In this document: in pieces, positions 44,609 through 52,923 of the stretch
Numbering within the stretch: the first letter of the stretch is position 1
Layout of the letters: each line of letters starts with the position of its first letter
DNA from: Polyangiaceae bacterium
GTDB lineage: Bacteria > Myxococcota_A > Polyangia > Polyangiales > Polyangiaceae
DNA length: 64,000 nt
Assembly (NCBI GenBank): GCA_020633235.1
Contig: JACKEA010000009.1
Coordinates: 186,001 to 250,000, forward strand
Direction of reading: 5' to 3'
The notes under the pieces: model-generated
Database searches by the model: none
What the model was told of the DNA's origin: nothing
What the model saw: only the letters and a program-made list of their open reading frames with translations
Made by a program: the position numbers and the translations under genes

Positions 44609-45253
44609 ATGCGCGTTGGTATTCTGGGCACCGGGGACGTGGGTCGAGCGCTGGGCAATGGCTTTGTCGCGCTGGGCCACGAAGTGAAGATGGGATCGCG
44701 CAGCGCGAGCAACGACAAGGCTTCGTCCTGGGCAAAGGATGCGGGGGCCAAGGCTTCCACCGGCACCTTCGCAAGTGTGGCGGAATGGGCGGAGCTCGTG
44801 GTGCTGTGCACCCTGGGCGCCGCGAACCCTGCGGTGCTGGAAGCCGCCGGGCCGAAGAACCTTGCCGGCAAGATCTTGATCGACGCCACCAACCCACTCG
44901 ACATGTCCAAGGGCTTCCCGCCCACGCTGGCCCTCGGCCACACGGACTCCGGCGGCGAGCAGGTGCAGCGCCTCGCACCCGAGGCCAAGGTGGTCAAGGC
45001 CTTCAACAGCGTGGGCAACTCCCTCATGTTCCAGCCGAAGCTCCCCGGGGGCCCGCCCACCATGTTCATCGCGGGGAACGACGACGGCGCCAAGGCGCAG
45101 GTGAGCACGCTGCTCGGGGAGTTCGGCTGGGAAACGCTGGACGCGGGCGGCATCGAAAGCTCACGCTACCTGGAGTCCCTGTGCATGATTTGGGTGCTCC
45201 ACGGCGCCAAGAGCGGCGGCTGGACGCACGCGTTCAAGATGCTGCACGGCTGA
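44609..45253 (+). CDS. NADPH-dependent F420 reductase-like dinucleotide-binding protein
   Basis: 214 aa. MRVGILGTGDVGRALGNGFVALGHEVKMGSR is a Rossmann NADP-binding start (GTGxVGxxLG). Then AELVVLCTLGAANP, DATNPLDMSKGFPP and VVKAFNSVGNSLMF, all typical of F420-dependent NADP reductase-like and related 6-phosphogluconate-like proteins. Strong AAGAGGAGG before ATG. Substrate or cofactor partner not fixed. The 3' end overlaps the next convergent gene by 20 bases. Confidence 0.82.
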   Translation: MRVGILGTGDVGRALGNGFVALGHEVKMGSRSASNDKASSWAKDAGAKASTGTFASVAEWAELVVLCTLGAANPAVLEAAGPKNLAGKILIDATNPLDMSKGFPPTLALGHTDSGGEQVQRLAPEAKVVKAFNSVGNSLMFQPKLPGGPPTMFIAGNDDGAKAQVSTLLGEFGWETLDAGGIESSRYLESLCMIWVLHGAKSGGWTHAFKMLHG

Positions 45254-45788
45254 AGCTCACGCCCATGGGCAGGAGCCCGGCGAAGCGCGTGCTGAGCACC
45301 GCGCCAAAGCCGGTCAGCGCGACGATCAGGACCAGTGCATCGCCGATCCACGGGATCGCGCCGACCACCAGCAGCAGCACGCAGCCGAGCGCCAGGTGTA
45401 GGTAGGGGTTGTCGGTGCGATGGCGGATCAACGCTCCGCCGACGGTCACCAACACCGCGCACACGCCGGAATAGCCGGCGAGGATCAGGACCATGGCGGC
45501 GATCGCCGCCACGGGAATGCCGACGACGGTCACGCACAAGATCACCAAGCCCGCCGCGGTCACCAGCATCCCTACCAGGCCCACGGCGAAGCTGTGCATC
45601 GGGCGCGCCGCCACCTCGAGCTCGAGCTTCTCCATCCGCGCCGTGACCAGCGCCACCAGCACGGTGCCGAGCACGAACAGCAGCAGCATGCGGGAGACGG
45701 CGTCGCCGGCTCCGTGGAACAGGTGACGCGACGCGGGCGAGCAGCCGGTCGTCAGGGCGAGGAGCGCGAAAGGGGCGAAGCGAGTCAT
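45234..45788 (-). CDS. Membrane protein of unknown function
   Basis: 184 aa. Possible lipobox (LLALTTGCSPAS) at the N-terminus and four later hydrophobic helices (MLLLFVLGTVLVALV, VGLVGMLVTAAGLVILCVTVVG, AIAAMVLILAGYSGVC, LHLALGCVLLLVVGAIPWIGDALVLIVA). No motif recognised. It overlaps the reductase gene's 3' end. Confidence 0.6.
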   Translation of the reverse strand: MTRFAPFALLALTTGCSPASRHLFHGAGDAVSRMLLLFVLGTVLVALVTARMEKLELEVAARPMHSFAVGLVGMLVTAAGLVILCVTVVGIPVAAIAAMVLILAGYSGVCAVLVTVGGALIRHRTDNPYLHLALGCVLLLVVGAIPWIGDALVLIVALTGFGAVLSTRFAGLLPMGVSFSRAAS

Positions 45789-45856
45789 GGAAACCTCCGT
45801 CGGGCCGCCGAGGTGGCGCCTGGTCTGCTGATTTCTTCGCCGGAGCCTTCGCCCTT

Positions 45857-45886
45857 ATTTCGCCGGACGAGCGGAACCGGCGAAAT
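45857..45886 (+). promoter_or_regulatory. Inverted repeat upstream of a Cys-rich protein gene
   Basis: ATTTCGCCGG (45857-45866) and CCGGCGAAAT (45877-45886) form a perfect 10-bp inverted repeat. A TAGAAT -10-like element (45892-45897) lies just before GTG 45904, which would put the transcript start at or near the start codon. A looser copy TTTCTTCGCCGGA occurs at about 45832. Operator or hairpin; role undecided. Confidence 0.35.
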
Positions 45887-45903
45887 ATCGGTAGAATATC
45901 GAC

Positions 45904-46713
45904 GTGGCTTGGCCTGTCCGCAGTCTCGCTCTGGGTGTCGCTCTGCTCGCCGCAGGCGCCTGCGCGGTGGCCACCGACGAGGTGGAGGACGGCCGGCCTG
46001 ACCCCGGCACGGGGGGCCAGGACGCCGGCGGTGACAGCTCCGTCATCATCGAGGACGGCTCCTGGGGCGGCAACGGCGGCGGCACCTCGGGATTCCCGGG
46101 GCTCGGTGGCAGCGCCGGCAGTCAGCAGGACGCGGCCACGGGCGCCTGCACGCCGGGCGACCTCAAGAACTTGGGCACCTGCTTCTTGTGCGGCACGTCC
46201 CAGCAGACCTGCTCGTCCGCGGGAGTCTGGGGCACGCCCATCTGCGTGAACCAAGGCACCTGCAACGCGGGCGATCAAGAGTCCCAGGGCTGCGGCAGCT
46301 GTGGTGGGACCCAAACCCGCACTTGTCAGTCGAACTGCACGTGGGGTCAGTGGAGCGCCTGCTCCGGCTCGGGAGGGGTGTGCTCCCCCGGCCAGGTGCA
46401 AACCCAAGGTTGCGGTGCCTGTGGCTCCCAGTCCCGAACCTGCCAAAACAACTGCAGTTGGGGCGGCTGGAGCGCCTGTTCCGGCCAGGGGGTTTGTACG
46501 CCGGGCCAAACCAAGGCCGGCAGCTGCGACGGCTGCTCGCAGCAAGTGTGCACGTCGAACTGCACTTGGAGCAGTTGTCAGCTCAAGAGCGGCAGCCAGT
46601 GCAACTATAATGCAGGCACGACGTGGCAATGTTGCGCCGCCGGCAAGTGGCAGTTCTGTAGCTCGAGCTGCCAGTGGTTTCCGTGCCAGGCATGCTCCGG
46701 ATGCGGGTGTTGA
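45904..46713 (+). CDS. Cys-rich lipoprotein with thrombospondin-like repeats
   Basis: 269 aa from GTG 45904: MAWPVRSLALGVALLAAGAC (lipobox). Gly/Asp tether to ~80, then repeats of the kind CTWGQWSACS and CSWGGWSACS, near the thrombospondin type-1 WxxWxxC pattern, spaced by CxPGxxQxxGCxxC. Roughly 40% of residues after position 90 are Cys, Ser or Gly. The C-terminus is CCAAGKWQFCSSSCQWFPCQACSGCGC. It shares layout with the next gene, two bases after its stop, so the two form a pair. Confidence 0.75.
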   Translation: MAWPVRSLALGVALLAAGACAVATDEVEDGRPDPGTGGQDAGGDSSVIIEDGSWGGNGGGTSGFPGLGGSAGSQQDAATGACTPGDLKNLGTCFLCGTSQQTCSSAGVWGTPICVNQGTCNAGDQESQGCGSCGGTQTRTCQSNCTWGQWSACSGSGGVCSPGQVQTQGCGACGSQSRTCQNNCSWGGWSACSGQGVCTPGQTKAGSCDGCSQQVCTSNCTWSSCQLKSGSQCNYNAGTTWQCCAAGKWQFCSSSCQWFPCQACSGCGC

Positions 46714-46715
46714 AC

Positions 46716-47285
46716 ATGTGGAACAAGAACCTCCTCGCCCTGTTTGTCGTGCTCACCGCGGGTTGCTCCGACGACACCTTCATTGCCACCAACGACATCG
46801 ACATCGACGCCGGTAGTGAGGCTTCCGCCGGCGGTAGCTCCGGCGCGGGCGGCGAGAGCGGCGTCGCCGGCATGGCCGGCATGGCCGGCATCGCGGGCAT
46901 GGCCGGCGCCGCGGGCGGCGGCGGCACCACGGCCTGCAGCCCTGGACAGACGCAAGACACCGGCACCTGCGCCAAGTGCGGAACGATGCAACAGACCTGC
47001 GACCAGAGCGGCGCCTGGGGCCCCGACCAATGCGTCGGCCAAGGCGCCTGCGAGCCGGGCGCCACCACCGGCGGCTGCAGCGATCCGTGCCAGGAAAAGG
47101 TCTGCAAGAACGACTGCACCTGGAGCGCATGTCAGCTCAAGGGCGGCGCCAAGTGCTTGTACGAATCCGGGACCAACTTCCAGTGCTGTGGCACCGACAA
47201 GTGGCAGTTCTGCAACGCCACCACCTGCGACTGGTACTCGTGTCAGTCCTGCAACGGAAGCAGCGGCTGTCTCAACAGCTGCTGA
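46716..47285 (+). CDS. Cys-rich lipoprotein, shorter paralogue of the preceding gene
   Basis: 189 aa. MWNKNLLALFVVLTAGC is a lipobox; tether contains GMAGMAGIAGMAGAAG repeats. The Cys-rich part (CSPGQTQDTGTCAKCGTMQQTC..., CQEKVCKNDCTWSACQLKGGAKC, FQCCGTDKWQFCNATTCDWYSCQSCNG) aligns with the C-terminal half of the upstream protein. Start ATG 46716 is two bases after the preceding stop. Function unknown; surface-exposed disulfide protein. The gene ends three bases before repeat copy F. Confidence 0.75.
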   Translation: MWNKNLLALFVVLTAGCSDDTFIATNDIDIDAGSEASAGGSSGAGGESGVAGMAGMAGIAGMAGAAGGGGTTACSPGQTQDTGTCAKCGTMQQTCDQSGAWGPDQCVGQGACEPGATTGGCSDPCQEKVCKNDCTWSACQLKGGAKCLYESGTNFQCCGTDKWQFCNATTCDWYSCQSCNGSSGCLNSC

Positions 47286-47287
47286 TG

Positions 47288-47315
47288 TTTGTCGGTCCGC
47301 CGCGGAACCTCCCGT
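47288..47315 (-). repeat. Dispersed intergenic repeat copy F
   Basis: TTTGTCGGTCCGCCGCGGAA (47288-47307) sits between the convergent Cys-rich gene and a kinase gene, filling nearly the whole 30-bp gap. Confidence 0.6.
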
Positions 47316-48848
47316 TCAGAACCCGGGTTCCATCACGGGAACGGGAGGGCGGCTCGGCGGCGGCTTGGGCTTGGCGTGCTCGGCGCTGACCGGCGGCGGC
47401 GCGACGCTCGCTGAAGGGCTCGGCGCCGGCGCGGGCGCCACAGGTACGGCGGCGCGATGCGGCGCGACGGCGACGACGTGGGGCGCCCTCGCTTCGGAAT
47501 CCGAGGGCGGCGCGGGGGCGGACTCGGCGGGCAGCGGAGCGACGACGACCTTGGGCGGCGCCTCGGGAGCGCGCGCTCCGCTCGGCGCGGTGGGAGCGTT
47601 CGGCGTCGATCGCTGCGTGAGCGCCCAGGCTCCGACGCCCGCCCCGAGCAGCAATGCCAGGCCAAAAACGGCGAAGGCGGCCAGGGGCCGCCGCGGGTGA
47701 GGCTCCGGCGCGTGCGACGCGTACCCGACCTGCGTGCCGATGTCGGAGCCAGGCGCGCTCGGGAGCTGACTGGTTCGATCTCCCGGCACGCTCGCCGAAA
47801 GCGGTGGCACGTTGGTGGACACCGGCGTCGCGCTCGAGCGGGGCGGCGATAGTCGCGCCCGCACGTCCGCCTCCACCATGGCCTGCTCCAGCTGCTGGCG
47901 GCGCTCTCGCCCCTTGTCGCCGAGCAACGTCTCCATCAGCGCGCCCAGCTCTTCGTCCTTGGCGGGACGACGAGACAGCGCGTCGAGCGCCTGCTCCAGC
48001 GCCGCCGCCGACTGGAATCGCCGCGCCGGATCGCGCTCGATGGCGGTCAGGATCACCTCTTCCAGGCGAGCATCCACGGCGGGGCTCACGTCCCGCGGTC
48101 GCTGTACGGGCCGCTGGGACAAGATGTTCTTCACCGTCGCGAGGTCGTTCTCGCCGCGGAACGGATGAACGCCACAAGTGAGCTGATACAGCACGATGCC
48201 AAGGGCGAAGACGTCCGCACGGCGGTCGACCTGAGCGCCATCGAGCTGCTCCGGCGCCATGTACGCCGGCTTGCCCTTGAGCGTACGGTCCGTCGTCTGC
48301 GATACGCGGCCCGCGGCCTTGGCGATGCCGAAGTCCGTCACCTTCACGGCGCCGCTGTAGGAGACGAGGACGTTCTGGGGCGACACGTCGCGATGCACCA
48401 AACCGATGGGCGTGCCATCTTCCGCGCTGAGCTCGTGGGCCGCGTGCAGCCCGCGAGCGATGTCTGCGACGATCTTCAGCGACAGGTGCAAGGGCATGCC
48501 GCCGCGGGGGGCCGCGGCGCGCCGCAGGACCTGCAGCGGCTCACCGTCCACGTACTCCATCACCAGATAGAGCAGCTCGCGCTCCTCCCCCAGATCCAGG
48601 ATCGTCACCACGTTGCCGTGACGAATCCGCGACGCAATGCGCGCCTCGTCCAAGAACATGGCCTCGAAGCGCACGTCGTCGGAGACGAGGGGGCTCTGGG
48701 TCTTGATGGCAACGGTCTTCTTGAAGCCGCGAGAGCCCGTCAGCCGAGCGGCCCACACGCGCGCCATCCCGCCGTCCGCGATGGGCGCGAGGATCTCGTA
48801 GCGGCCGAGCAACGTTCCCGGCGCAAGGTCGTGCGATAGACCGGTCAA
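47316..48848 (-). CDS. Membrane Ser/Thr protein kinase
   Basis: 510 aa. Kinase domain ~18-280: IADGGMARVW loop (first and third Gly of the motif replaced by Ala, as often in this group), Lys49, LVHRDVSPQN at ~150, VTDFGIAK at ~170, APEQ near 195. A Pro/Ser linker, membrane helix (LAAFAVFGLALLLGAGVGAWAL, ~395-416) and a Pro/Ala-rich outer tail ending EPGF follow. All catalytic residues intact, so an active receptor-like kinase is likely. Confidence 0.9.
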   Translation of the reverse strand: MTGLSHDLAPGTLLGRYEILAPIADGGMARVWAARLTGSRGFKKTVAIKTQSPLVSDDVRFEAMFLDEARIASRIRHGNVVTILDLGEERELLYLVMEYVDGEPLQVLRRAAAPRGGMPLHLSLKIVADIARGLHAAHELSAEDGTPIGLVHRDVSPQNVLVSYSGAVKVTDFGIAKAAGRVSQTTDRTLKGKPAYMAPEQLDGAQVDRRADVFALGIVLYQLTCGVHPFRGENDLATVKNILSQRPVQRPRDVSPAVDARLEEVILTAIERDPARRFQSAAALEQALDALSRRPAKDEELGALMETLLGDKGRERRQQLEQAMVEADVRARLSPPRSSATPVSTNVPPLSASVPGDRTSQLPSAPGSDIGTQVGYASHAPEPHPRRPLAAFAVFGLALLLGAGVGAWALTQRSTPNAPTAPSGARAPEAPPKVVVAPLPAESAPAPPSDSEARAPHVVAVAPHRAAVPVAPAPAPSPSASVAPPPVSAEHAKPKPPPSRPPVPVMEPGF

Positions 48849-48950
48849 TCCACTCCGAGCGTGGCAGACGGACCCGCGACGCTCAAGCCCTTCACCCTTA
48901 CGTCATGAGCCCGATCCGGTCGCGCCACGGGATGCGGTAGCATCGCCGCC

Positions 48951-50195
48951 ATGTCCAGCGTCGCCCGCATCGAGCTGTTCCATGTCGCGATCCCCCTACC
49001 TGCCACCTTCCGGCCTTCGTGGATCCCGGGCTTCCCGCAGAACGAGAATCGCTTCACCCTGATCAAGGTCGTCACCGACGACGGCGTCGAGGGCTTCAGC
49101 GCGGGTCCTGCCATGGGCCGCGAACGCGCGGGCCTCGGAGAGCTGGTGGGGCCGTACCTGCTCGGCGCCGAGGCCACGGACATTTCTCTCGTCCAGCAGC
49201 GGCTCCGGGAGATGGGCTACCTCGGCTGGAAGAACTGGTGGATCGAGCCGGCCTTCTGGGACATCAAGGGCAAGCTGGCAGGGCAGCCCGTGTGCAAGCT
49301 CCTCGGCGGCGAGCCGTGCACCGTGGAGCTGTATGCCTCCAGCGGCGAGGTGCGCGAGCCGGGCGCTCGCATCGACGAAGCCGAGGCGCGCTACGCCGAG
49401 GGCTTCCGCGCCTTCAAGCTGCGGGTCCACGACTTCGACCCACGCGTGGACGAGCGCCAGGTGGTGGAGACCGCCAAGGCCCTCGGCGGCCGCATGAAGC
49501 TCGGAGTGGACGTGAACCAGGCTTGGCGGGTGACCGCCATCGGCCCCGCGCCGCTGTGGGATCTGGAGCGCGCCCAGCGTTTCTCGGACGTGTGCGCCGA
49601 CGCCGGCTACGCCTGGGTGGAAGAACCCTTGCCCATGGACGCCTACGACGATCTAGCCGCCCTCACGCGGGTGAGCCGCGTGCCCATCAGCGGGGGCGAG
49701 CTCCACACCGGCGGCCTCCCGGAGCTCCGCATGATGATCGAGCGGAAGTGCTACTCGGTGTTCCAACCCGACGCGATCTTCACGGGCGGCATCGCGCAGA
49801 CACTGGAGGTCGCCAAGCTCTGCAGACAGCACGGCCTCGGCTACACGCCTCACACCTGGACCAATGGCATCGGCTTCGCGGTGAACCTGCAGCTCCTGGC
49901 CGTCAGCGGCTTCGCCGGGGAAAAGCAGCTCGAATATCCACTGGATCCCCCCGGCTGGGTGCCCGAGGCGCGCGACGGCATCCTCACCCAGCCGTTCTCC
50001 CACGACCGCGGTCAGCTGACGGTACCCAGCACGCCCGGCCTCGGCTTCGAGATCGACCCTCGCGCCCTCGCCAAGCACGGCGAGCGCTTCTTCGTGATGG
50101 ACAAGAAGCGCCTCGTCTGGTTCTCGCTCAAGACGCGCGGACTGAAAGCGTCGATGGAGATCGACAAGGCCCGTAAAGCGCGGCCGCCGGCGTGA
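48951..50195 (+). CDS. Enolase-superfamily enzyme (mandelate racemase / muconate lactonizing type)
   Basis: 414 aa with the MR_MLE capping domain (~1-130) and barrel. FKLRVHD contributes the KxR-type catalytic base position near residue 160, and metal ligands appear at GVDVNQAW (Asp), WVEEPLP (Glu) and PISGGELH (Glu). HTW in YTPHTWTNGIG supplies the His of the opposite face, which points to the mandelate racemase side of the superfamily. Substrate unknown: likely an acid sugar or amino-acid derivative. No neighbouring pathway gene helps. Repeat copy C follows. Confidence 0.85.
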   Translation: MSSVARIELFHVAIPLPATFRPSWIPGFPQNENRFTLIKVVTDDGVEGFSAGPAMGRERAGLGELVGPYLLGAEATDISLVQQRLREMGYLGWKNWWIEPAFWDIKGKLAGQPVCKLLGGEPCTVELYASSGEVREPGARIDEAEARYAEGFRAFKLRVHDFDPRVDERQVVETAKALGGRMKLGVDVNQAWRVTAIGPAPLWDLERAQRFSDVCADAGYAWVEEPLPMDAYDDLAALTRVSRVPISGGELHTGGLPELRMMIERKCYSVFQPDAIFTGGIAQTLEVAKLCRQHGLGYTPHTWTNGIGFAVNLQLLAVSGFAGEKQLEYPLDPPGWVPEARDGILTQPFSHDRGQLTVPSTPGLGFEIDPRALAKHGERFFVMDKKRLVWFSLKTRGLKASMEIDKARKARPPA

Positions 50196-50200
50196 GGTAC

Positions 50201-50269
50201 CGCGCCGCCCCGACAACATCAGACAGATCTCGAAAGAGAGTTTGTTGGTCCGGCGCGATGCCCGGCGCG
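50201..50269. repeat. Dispersed intergenic repeat copy C, inverted pair
   Basis: Inverse arm CGCGCCGCCCCGACAAC (50201-50217) and direct arm TTTGTTGGTCCGGCGCG (50241-50257) point outward, with a 23-bp spacer. It occupies the gap between the convergent enolase-superfamily and lipoprotein genes. A CCCGGCGCG follows at 50261. Confidence 0.6.
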
Positions 50270-50279
50270 TCTCGCGCGG

Positions 50280-50717
50280 TCAGTCGCTGCCGGCGTCGAG
50301 GGAGACGGCGCACACGGGGGTGGGCGTGCAGCCGTCGGGGAGCTGTTTCCCGGCGATCTGCGTGGGGTGGTTGTCCGGCGACCACTTGGCGCCCACCAGC
50401 GCGTTCGAGGTGGTGTCGTACAAGCACTCGTAGAAATCGCCAGGGAAGCCGTACACGGTGCGCACCACGAACACGTCGCCGCAGGTGGCCGTGCGCACGT
50501 CGTTCGTCGATGAGCACTCGACGGTCGGCTTGTCGGTGGAGCAGTACGGCTTCGTACCGCTGGTGAACGCCTCTAGCGCGACCTGGCAGGGCGGTGAGCT
50601 GCAGTCCCCGAAGCTGGTGGGCAATCCGGAATCCTTTCCGGCGCTCTCTCCAGCTTCCGAGCTGCTGCACGCCACGGCGAGGCCGGCCGCGAGCACGAGA
50701 AGAGCGAGCTGGGTCAT
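50280..50717 (-). CDS. Lipoprotein of unknown function
   Basis: 145 aa. MTQLALLVLAAGLAVACSSS (lipobox). The mature part has about seven Cys (FGDCSSPPC, KPYCSTDKPTVEC, ATCGD, YECLYD, GCTPTPVCAV). Possibly a small disulfide-rich domain. No family recognised. Monocistronic; downstream is repeat copy C. Confidence 0.6.
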   Translation of the reverse strand: MTQLALLVLAAGLAVACSSSEAGESAGKDSGLPTSFGDCSSPPCQVALEAFTSGTKPYCSTDKPTVECSSTNDVRTATCGDVFVVRTVYGFPGDFYECLYDTTSNALVGAKWSPDNHPTQIAGKQLPDGCTPTPVCAVSLDAGSD

Positions 50718-50771
50718 TCCCCGAAAGGTAGCACTACGCGTGCCACTAAAATGCTGCCAAGCTGTGCCAGT

Positions 50772-51920
50772 TCAAGGCAACTGGAAGTCTTTGACCACGG
50801 CCATGTGCTGCATGCTGACGGCGCCGGAATCTCCCACTTGCACCGGCGTGACTTCCGACAGTGGCGTGTACACGCGGCTGTCGAACACCAACCCCGAGGG
50901 ATAGCTGCTCGCGCCCTGCTGCACCGGCACCTCTAGCGCCGAGAGGCCCGGGCTCGGCAGCACCCAGTCGTAGGGCTTGTTGCGGTTCTGGTTGGTGTCG
51001 TCGTTGTCGTTCTGATCCACCGGACGAGGACCACCCGTCACGACCCGCGCCGACAGCACGCCGAGGGCGCTCTCTCCGGTGCTGTCCGTGTTGAGATCGC
51101 CGCCGATCACCAGGTAGTCCCCCGCCGGCACCTGCGACTGCACGAAGCCGATCAGGGCCTGCGCTTCCGACGCCCGCACTCCGGCGCTGGTGGTCTTCAG
51201 GTGCACGCTCACCGCCCACAAATCCACGGCACCGGGCACATCGATGCGCGCCCAGGCGAAGTCGCGATCCGGAACGCTGGTGTCGGGCCATTCGCCGTGA
51301 GCCACGATCGGATAGCGGCTGACGATGCCGTTCGGAATGCCGCCGGCCTGGGTCTCTCGAAAGAAGCAAAAGCTCGGGTCGAACGCGGTGTCCACCAGGT
51401 CGCGCAGGGTGCCGTGCAGGTAGTTCATCTCCTGGACCAGCGCGACGTCCGGCGCGAGGCCTTGGAGAATGCGAATGCCGGGATCTTCGTAGGCCTGGAA
51501 ATTGCTGCTGGTGAGATTGGCCGCCACCACGCGCAGGCGCACCCCGACGCCGGCATCGCCCAAGGTGCCCGCGTCGTTCGGCGTCGGGCAATCGAAGTTC
51601 GGGTTCGGCGCGACGCCGCCGGTGCCGCCCGTCGACGCGCCCGAAGCTCCGCCCGTCGACGCATCCGTGCCCGCGACGCCCCCCGCTCCCGCGTCGCTCC
51701 CCGCGCTGCCGCCCAGCGACGCATCCGTTCCCGCGACGCCCCCTGCTCCCGCGACGCTCCCCGCGCTGCCGCCCAGCGATGCATCCGTTCCCGCGACGCC
51801 GCCGGTCGCAGTGCCGCCGCTGCCCCCGGTCGCACCTGCGCCGCCCGGGTCGTCCGAGCTGCCACATGCCTGTGCGAGCAGCAGGGCGCTCCAGAGCAGG
51901 AGGGACGGATGGACGCGCAT
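50772..51920 (-). CDS. Endonuclease/exonuclease/phosphatase-family lipoprotein
   Basis: 382 aa. Signal MRVHPSLLLWSALLLAQAC (lipobox) from ATG 51920. The tether holds repeated GTDASLGGSAGS units, 45-bp-scale tandem DNA repeats near 51655-51800. The body has EEP-fold motifs: VVAANLTSSNFQ, VALVQEMN (metal Glu), IVSRYPI, WAVSVHLKTT, VIGGDLNTD (catalytic Asp/Asn), and HMAVVKDFQLP with the C-terminal His. Likely a phosphodiesterase or nuclease at the surface. Divergent from the Kazal-like lipoprotein across repeat copy D. Confidence 0.82.
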   Translation of the reverse strand: MRVHPSLLLWSALLLAQACGSSDDPGGAGATGGSGGTATGGVAGTDASLGGSAGSVAGAGGVAGTDASLGGSAGSDAGAGGVAGTDASTGGASGASTGGTGGVAPNPNFDCPTPNDAGTLGDAGVGVRLRVVAANLTSSNFQAYEDPGIRILQGLAPDVALVQEMNYLHGTLRDLVDTAFDPSFCFFRETQAGGIPNGIVSRYPIVAHGEWPDTSVPDRDFAWARIDVPGAVDLWAVSVHLKTTSAGVRASEAQALIGFVQSQVPAGDYLVIGGDLNTDSTGESALGVLSARVVTGGPRPVDQNDNDDTNQNRNKPYDWVLPSPGLSALEVPVQQGASSYPSGLVFDSRVYTPLSEVTPVQVGDSGAVSMQHMAVVKDFQLP

Positions 51921-51973
51921 CGGAGGAGTATGCACGCGCTCCCCGCGACGACAAAATGCAGCCTGACGGGCAT

Positions 51974-52042
51974 CGCGCCGCCCCGACATCCAAACGATCC
52001 AAGAGCGCAGCTTGCGTCTGCCTTTGTTGGTTCGCCGCGGAA
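51974..52042. repeat. Dispersed intergenic repeat copy D, inverted pair
   Basis: Inverse arm CGCGCCGCCCCGACA (51974-51988) and direct arm TTTGTTGGTTCGCCGCGGAA (52023-52042) point outward with a 34-bp spacer, in the divergent region between two lipoprotein genes. Same layout as copy C. Confidence 0.6.
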
Positions 52043-52162
52043 ACGAGGGGACGGACGTCGCGCCACGTGATCCGAATGTCGGCCCCCCGTGGCACAGCTG
52101 CGGCCATGTCCGCCGGAGCGGCAGGAAACGTCGTCCGCCCGACCGGCACGGACCTTGCTGCG

Positions 52163-52891
52163 ATGCGCGTCATGACGACTCGCATCTCGATGATCGCGGT
52201 GGCGCTCTTGCTCGCCGCCTGCGGTGGGAGCAGCAGCTCGGACGGCAGCGGCGGCACGGCCGGCAGTGACGCGGGGCTCGGCGGCGGCGCGGGAACGGGC
52301 GGCGGCGCGGGAACGGGCGGCGGCGCGGGAACGGGCGGCGGCGCGGGAGCGGACGCGGGCGGCTGCGCCACGGCGCAAGAAGGCGCGCCCTGCGCGGTGG
52401 AGGGCCAGAGCTGCGGCGGCGAGAACTGCACGGATCCTTGCCAGTTCTGCAACATCCTGATGTGCACCGGCGGCACCTGGCAGAACTTGGAGGCGTTCCC
52501 CGATCCCAACTGCGACGACTCCGGCTCCGTGTGCGGAGGCCTCGCGGGCATTCCCTGCGCGGCGGACGAATGGTGCGACTTGCCCGACGGCTGCGGCTTC
52601 GCGGATGCCCAGGGCGTGTGCAAGAAGAAGCCCGAGGGCTGCACGGCGGACTGCCCCGGCGTGTGCGGCTGTGACGGTAAGATCTACTGCAACACGTGCA
52701 GCGCCAACGCCGTTGGCATGGACACCACGGGGGACACTTCGTGCATGGGCGATGCCGGCGTGGGGCAAGTGTGCAGTAGCGACAACCAGTGTCAGGCGGG
52801 ACTGAAGTGCTGCTATCCGTGTGGTCAGCCCGGCTGTCAGAACAAGTGCATGGCCGCGGGGCCGAACGGCCAGTGCCCGCTGTTCCCGTGA
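52163..52891 (+). CDS. Lipoprotein with Kazal-like domain and repeat tether
   Basis: 242 aa from ATG 52163. MRVMTTRISMIAVALLLAAC is a lipobox. The tether repeats GGGAGTG units, encoded by an 18-bp DNA repeat (GGCGGCGCGGGAACGGGC) in about four copies near 52280-52350. Then comes a Cys-rich domain, and CPGVCGCDGKIYCNTCSANAVGMDTTGD matches a Kazal-type protease-inhibitor core (C-x-CGCDGKxYxNxCxA). The tail has CSSDNQCQAGLKCCYPCGQPGCQNKC, a further small Cys module. Could inhibit serine proteases of prey or self. ATG 52175 is an alternative start. Confidence 0.75.
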   Translation: MRVMTTRISMIAVALLLAACGGSSSSDGSGGTAGSDAGLGGGAGTGGGAGTGGGAGTGGGAGADAGGCATAQEGAPCAVEGQSCGGENCTDPCQFCNILMCTGGTWQNLEAFPDPNCDDSGSVCGGLAGIPCAADEWCDLPDGCGFADAQGVCKKKPEGCTADCPGVCGCDGKIYCNTCSANAVGMDTTGDTSCMGDAGVGQVCSSDNQCQAGLKCCYPCGQPGCQNKCMAAGPNGQCPLFP

Positions 52892-52923
52892 GGCCGTGCT
52901 ACGCTGAAGCGAGGAGGCACTTC

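Noticed and set aside
50201..52042. Repeat copies C and D considered as ends of one 1.8-kb mobile element
   Set aside because: The genes between them are ordinary lipoproteins with no transposase, and both copies have the same internal inverted-pair layout, so they are separate insertions.
52280..52350. 18-bp tandem repeats considered as a CRISPR or regulatory array
   Set aside because: They are in frame and encode the Gly-rich lipoprotein tether.
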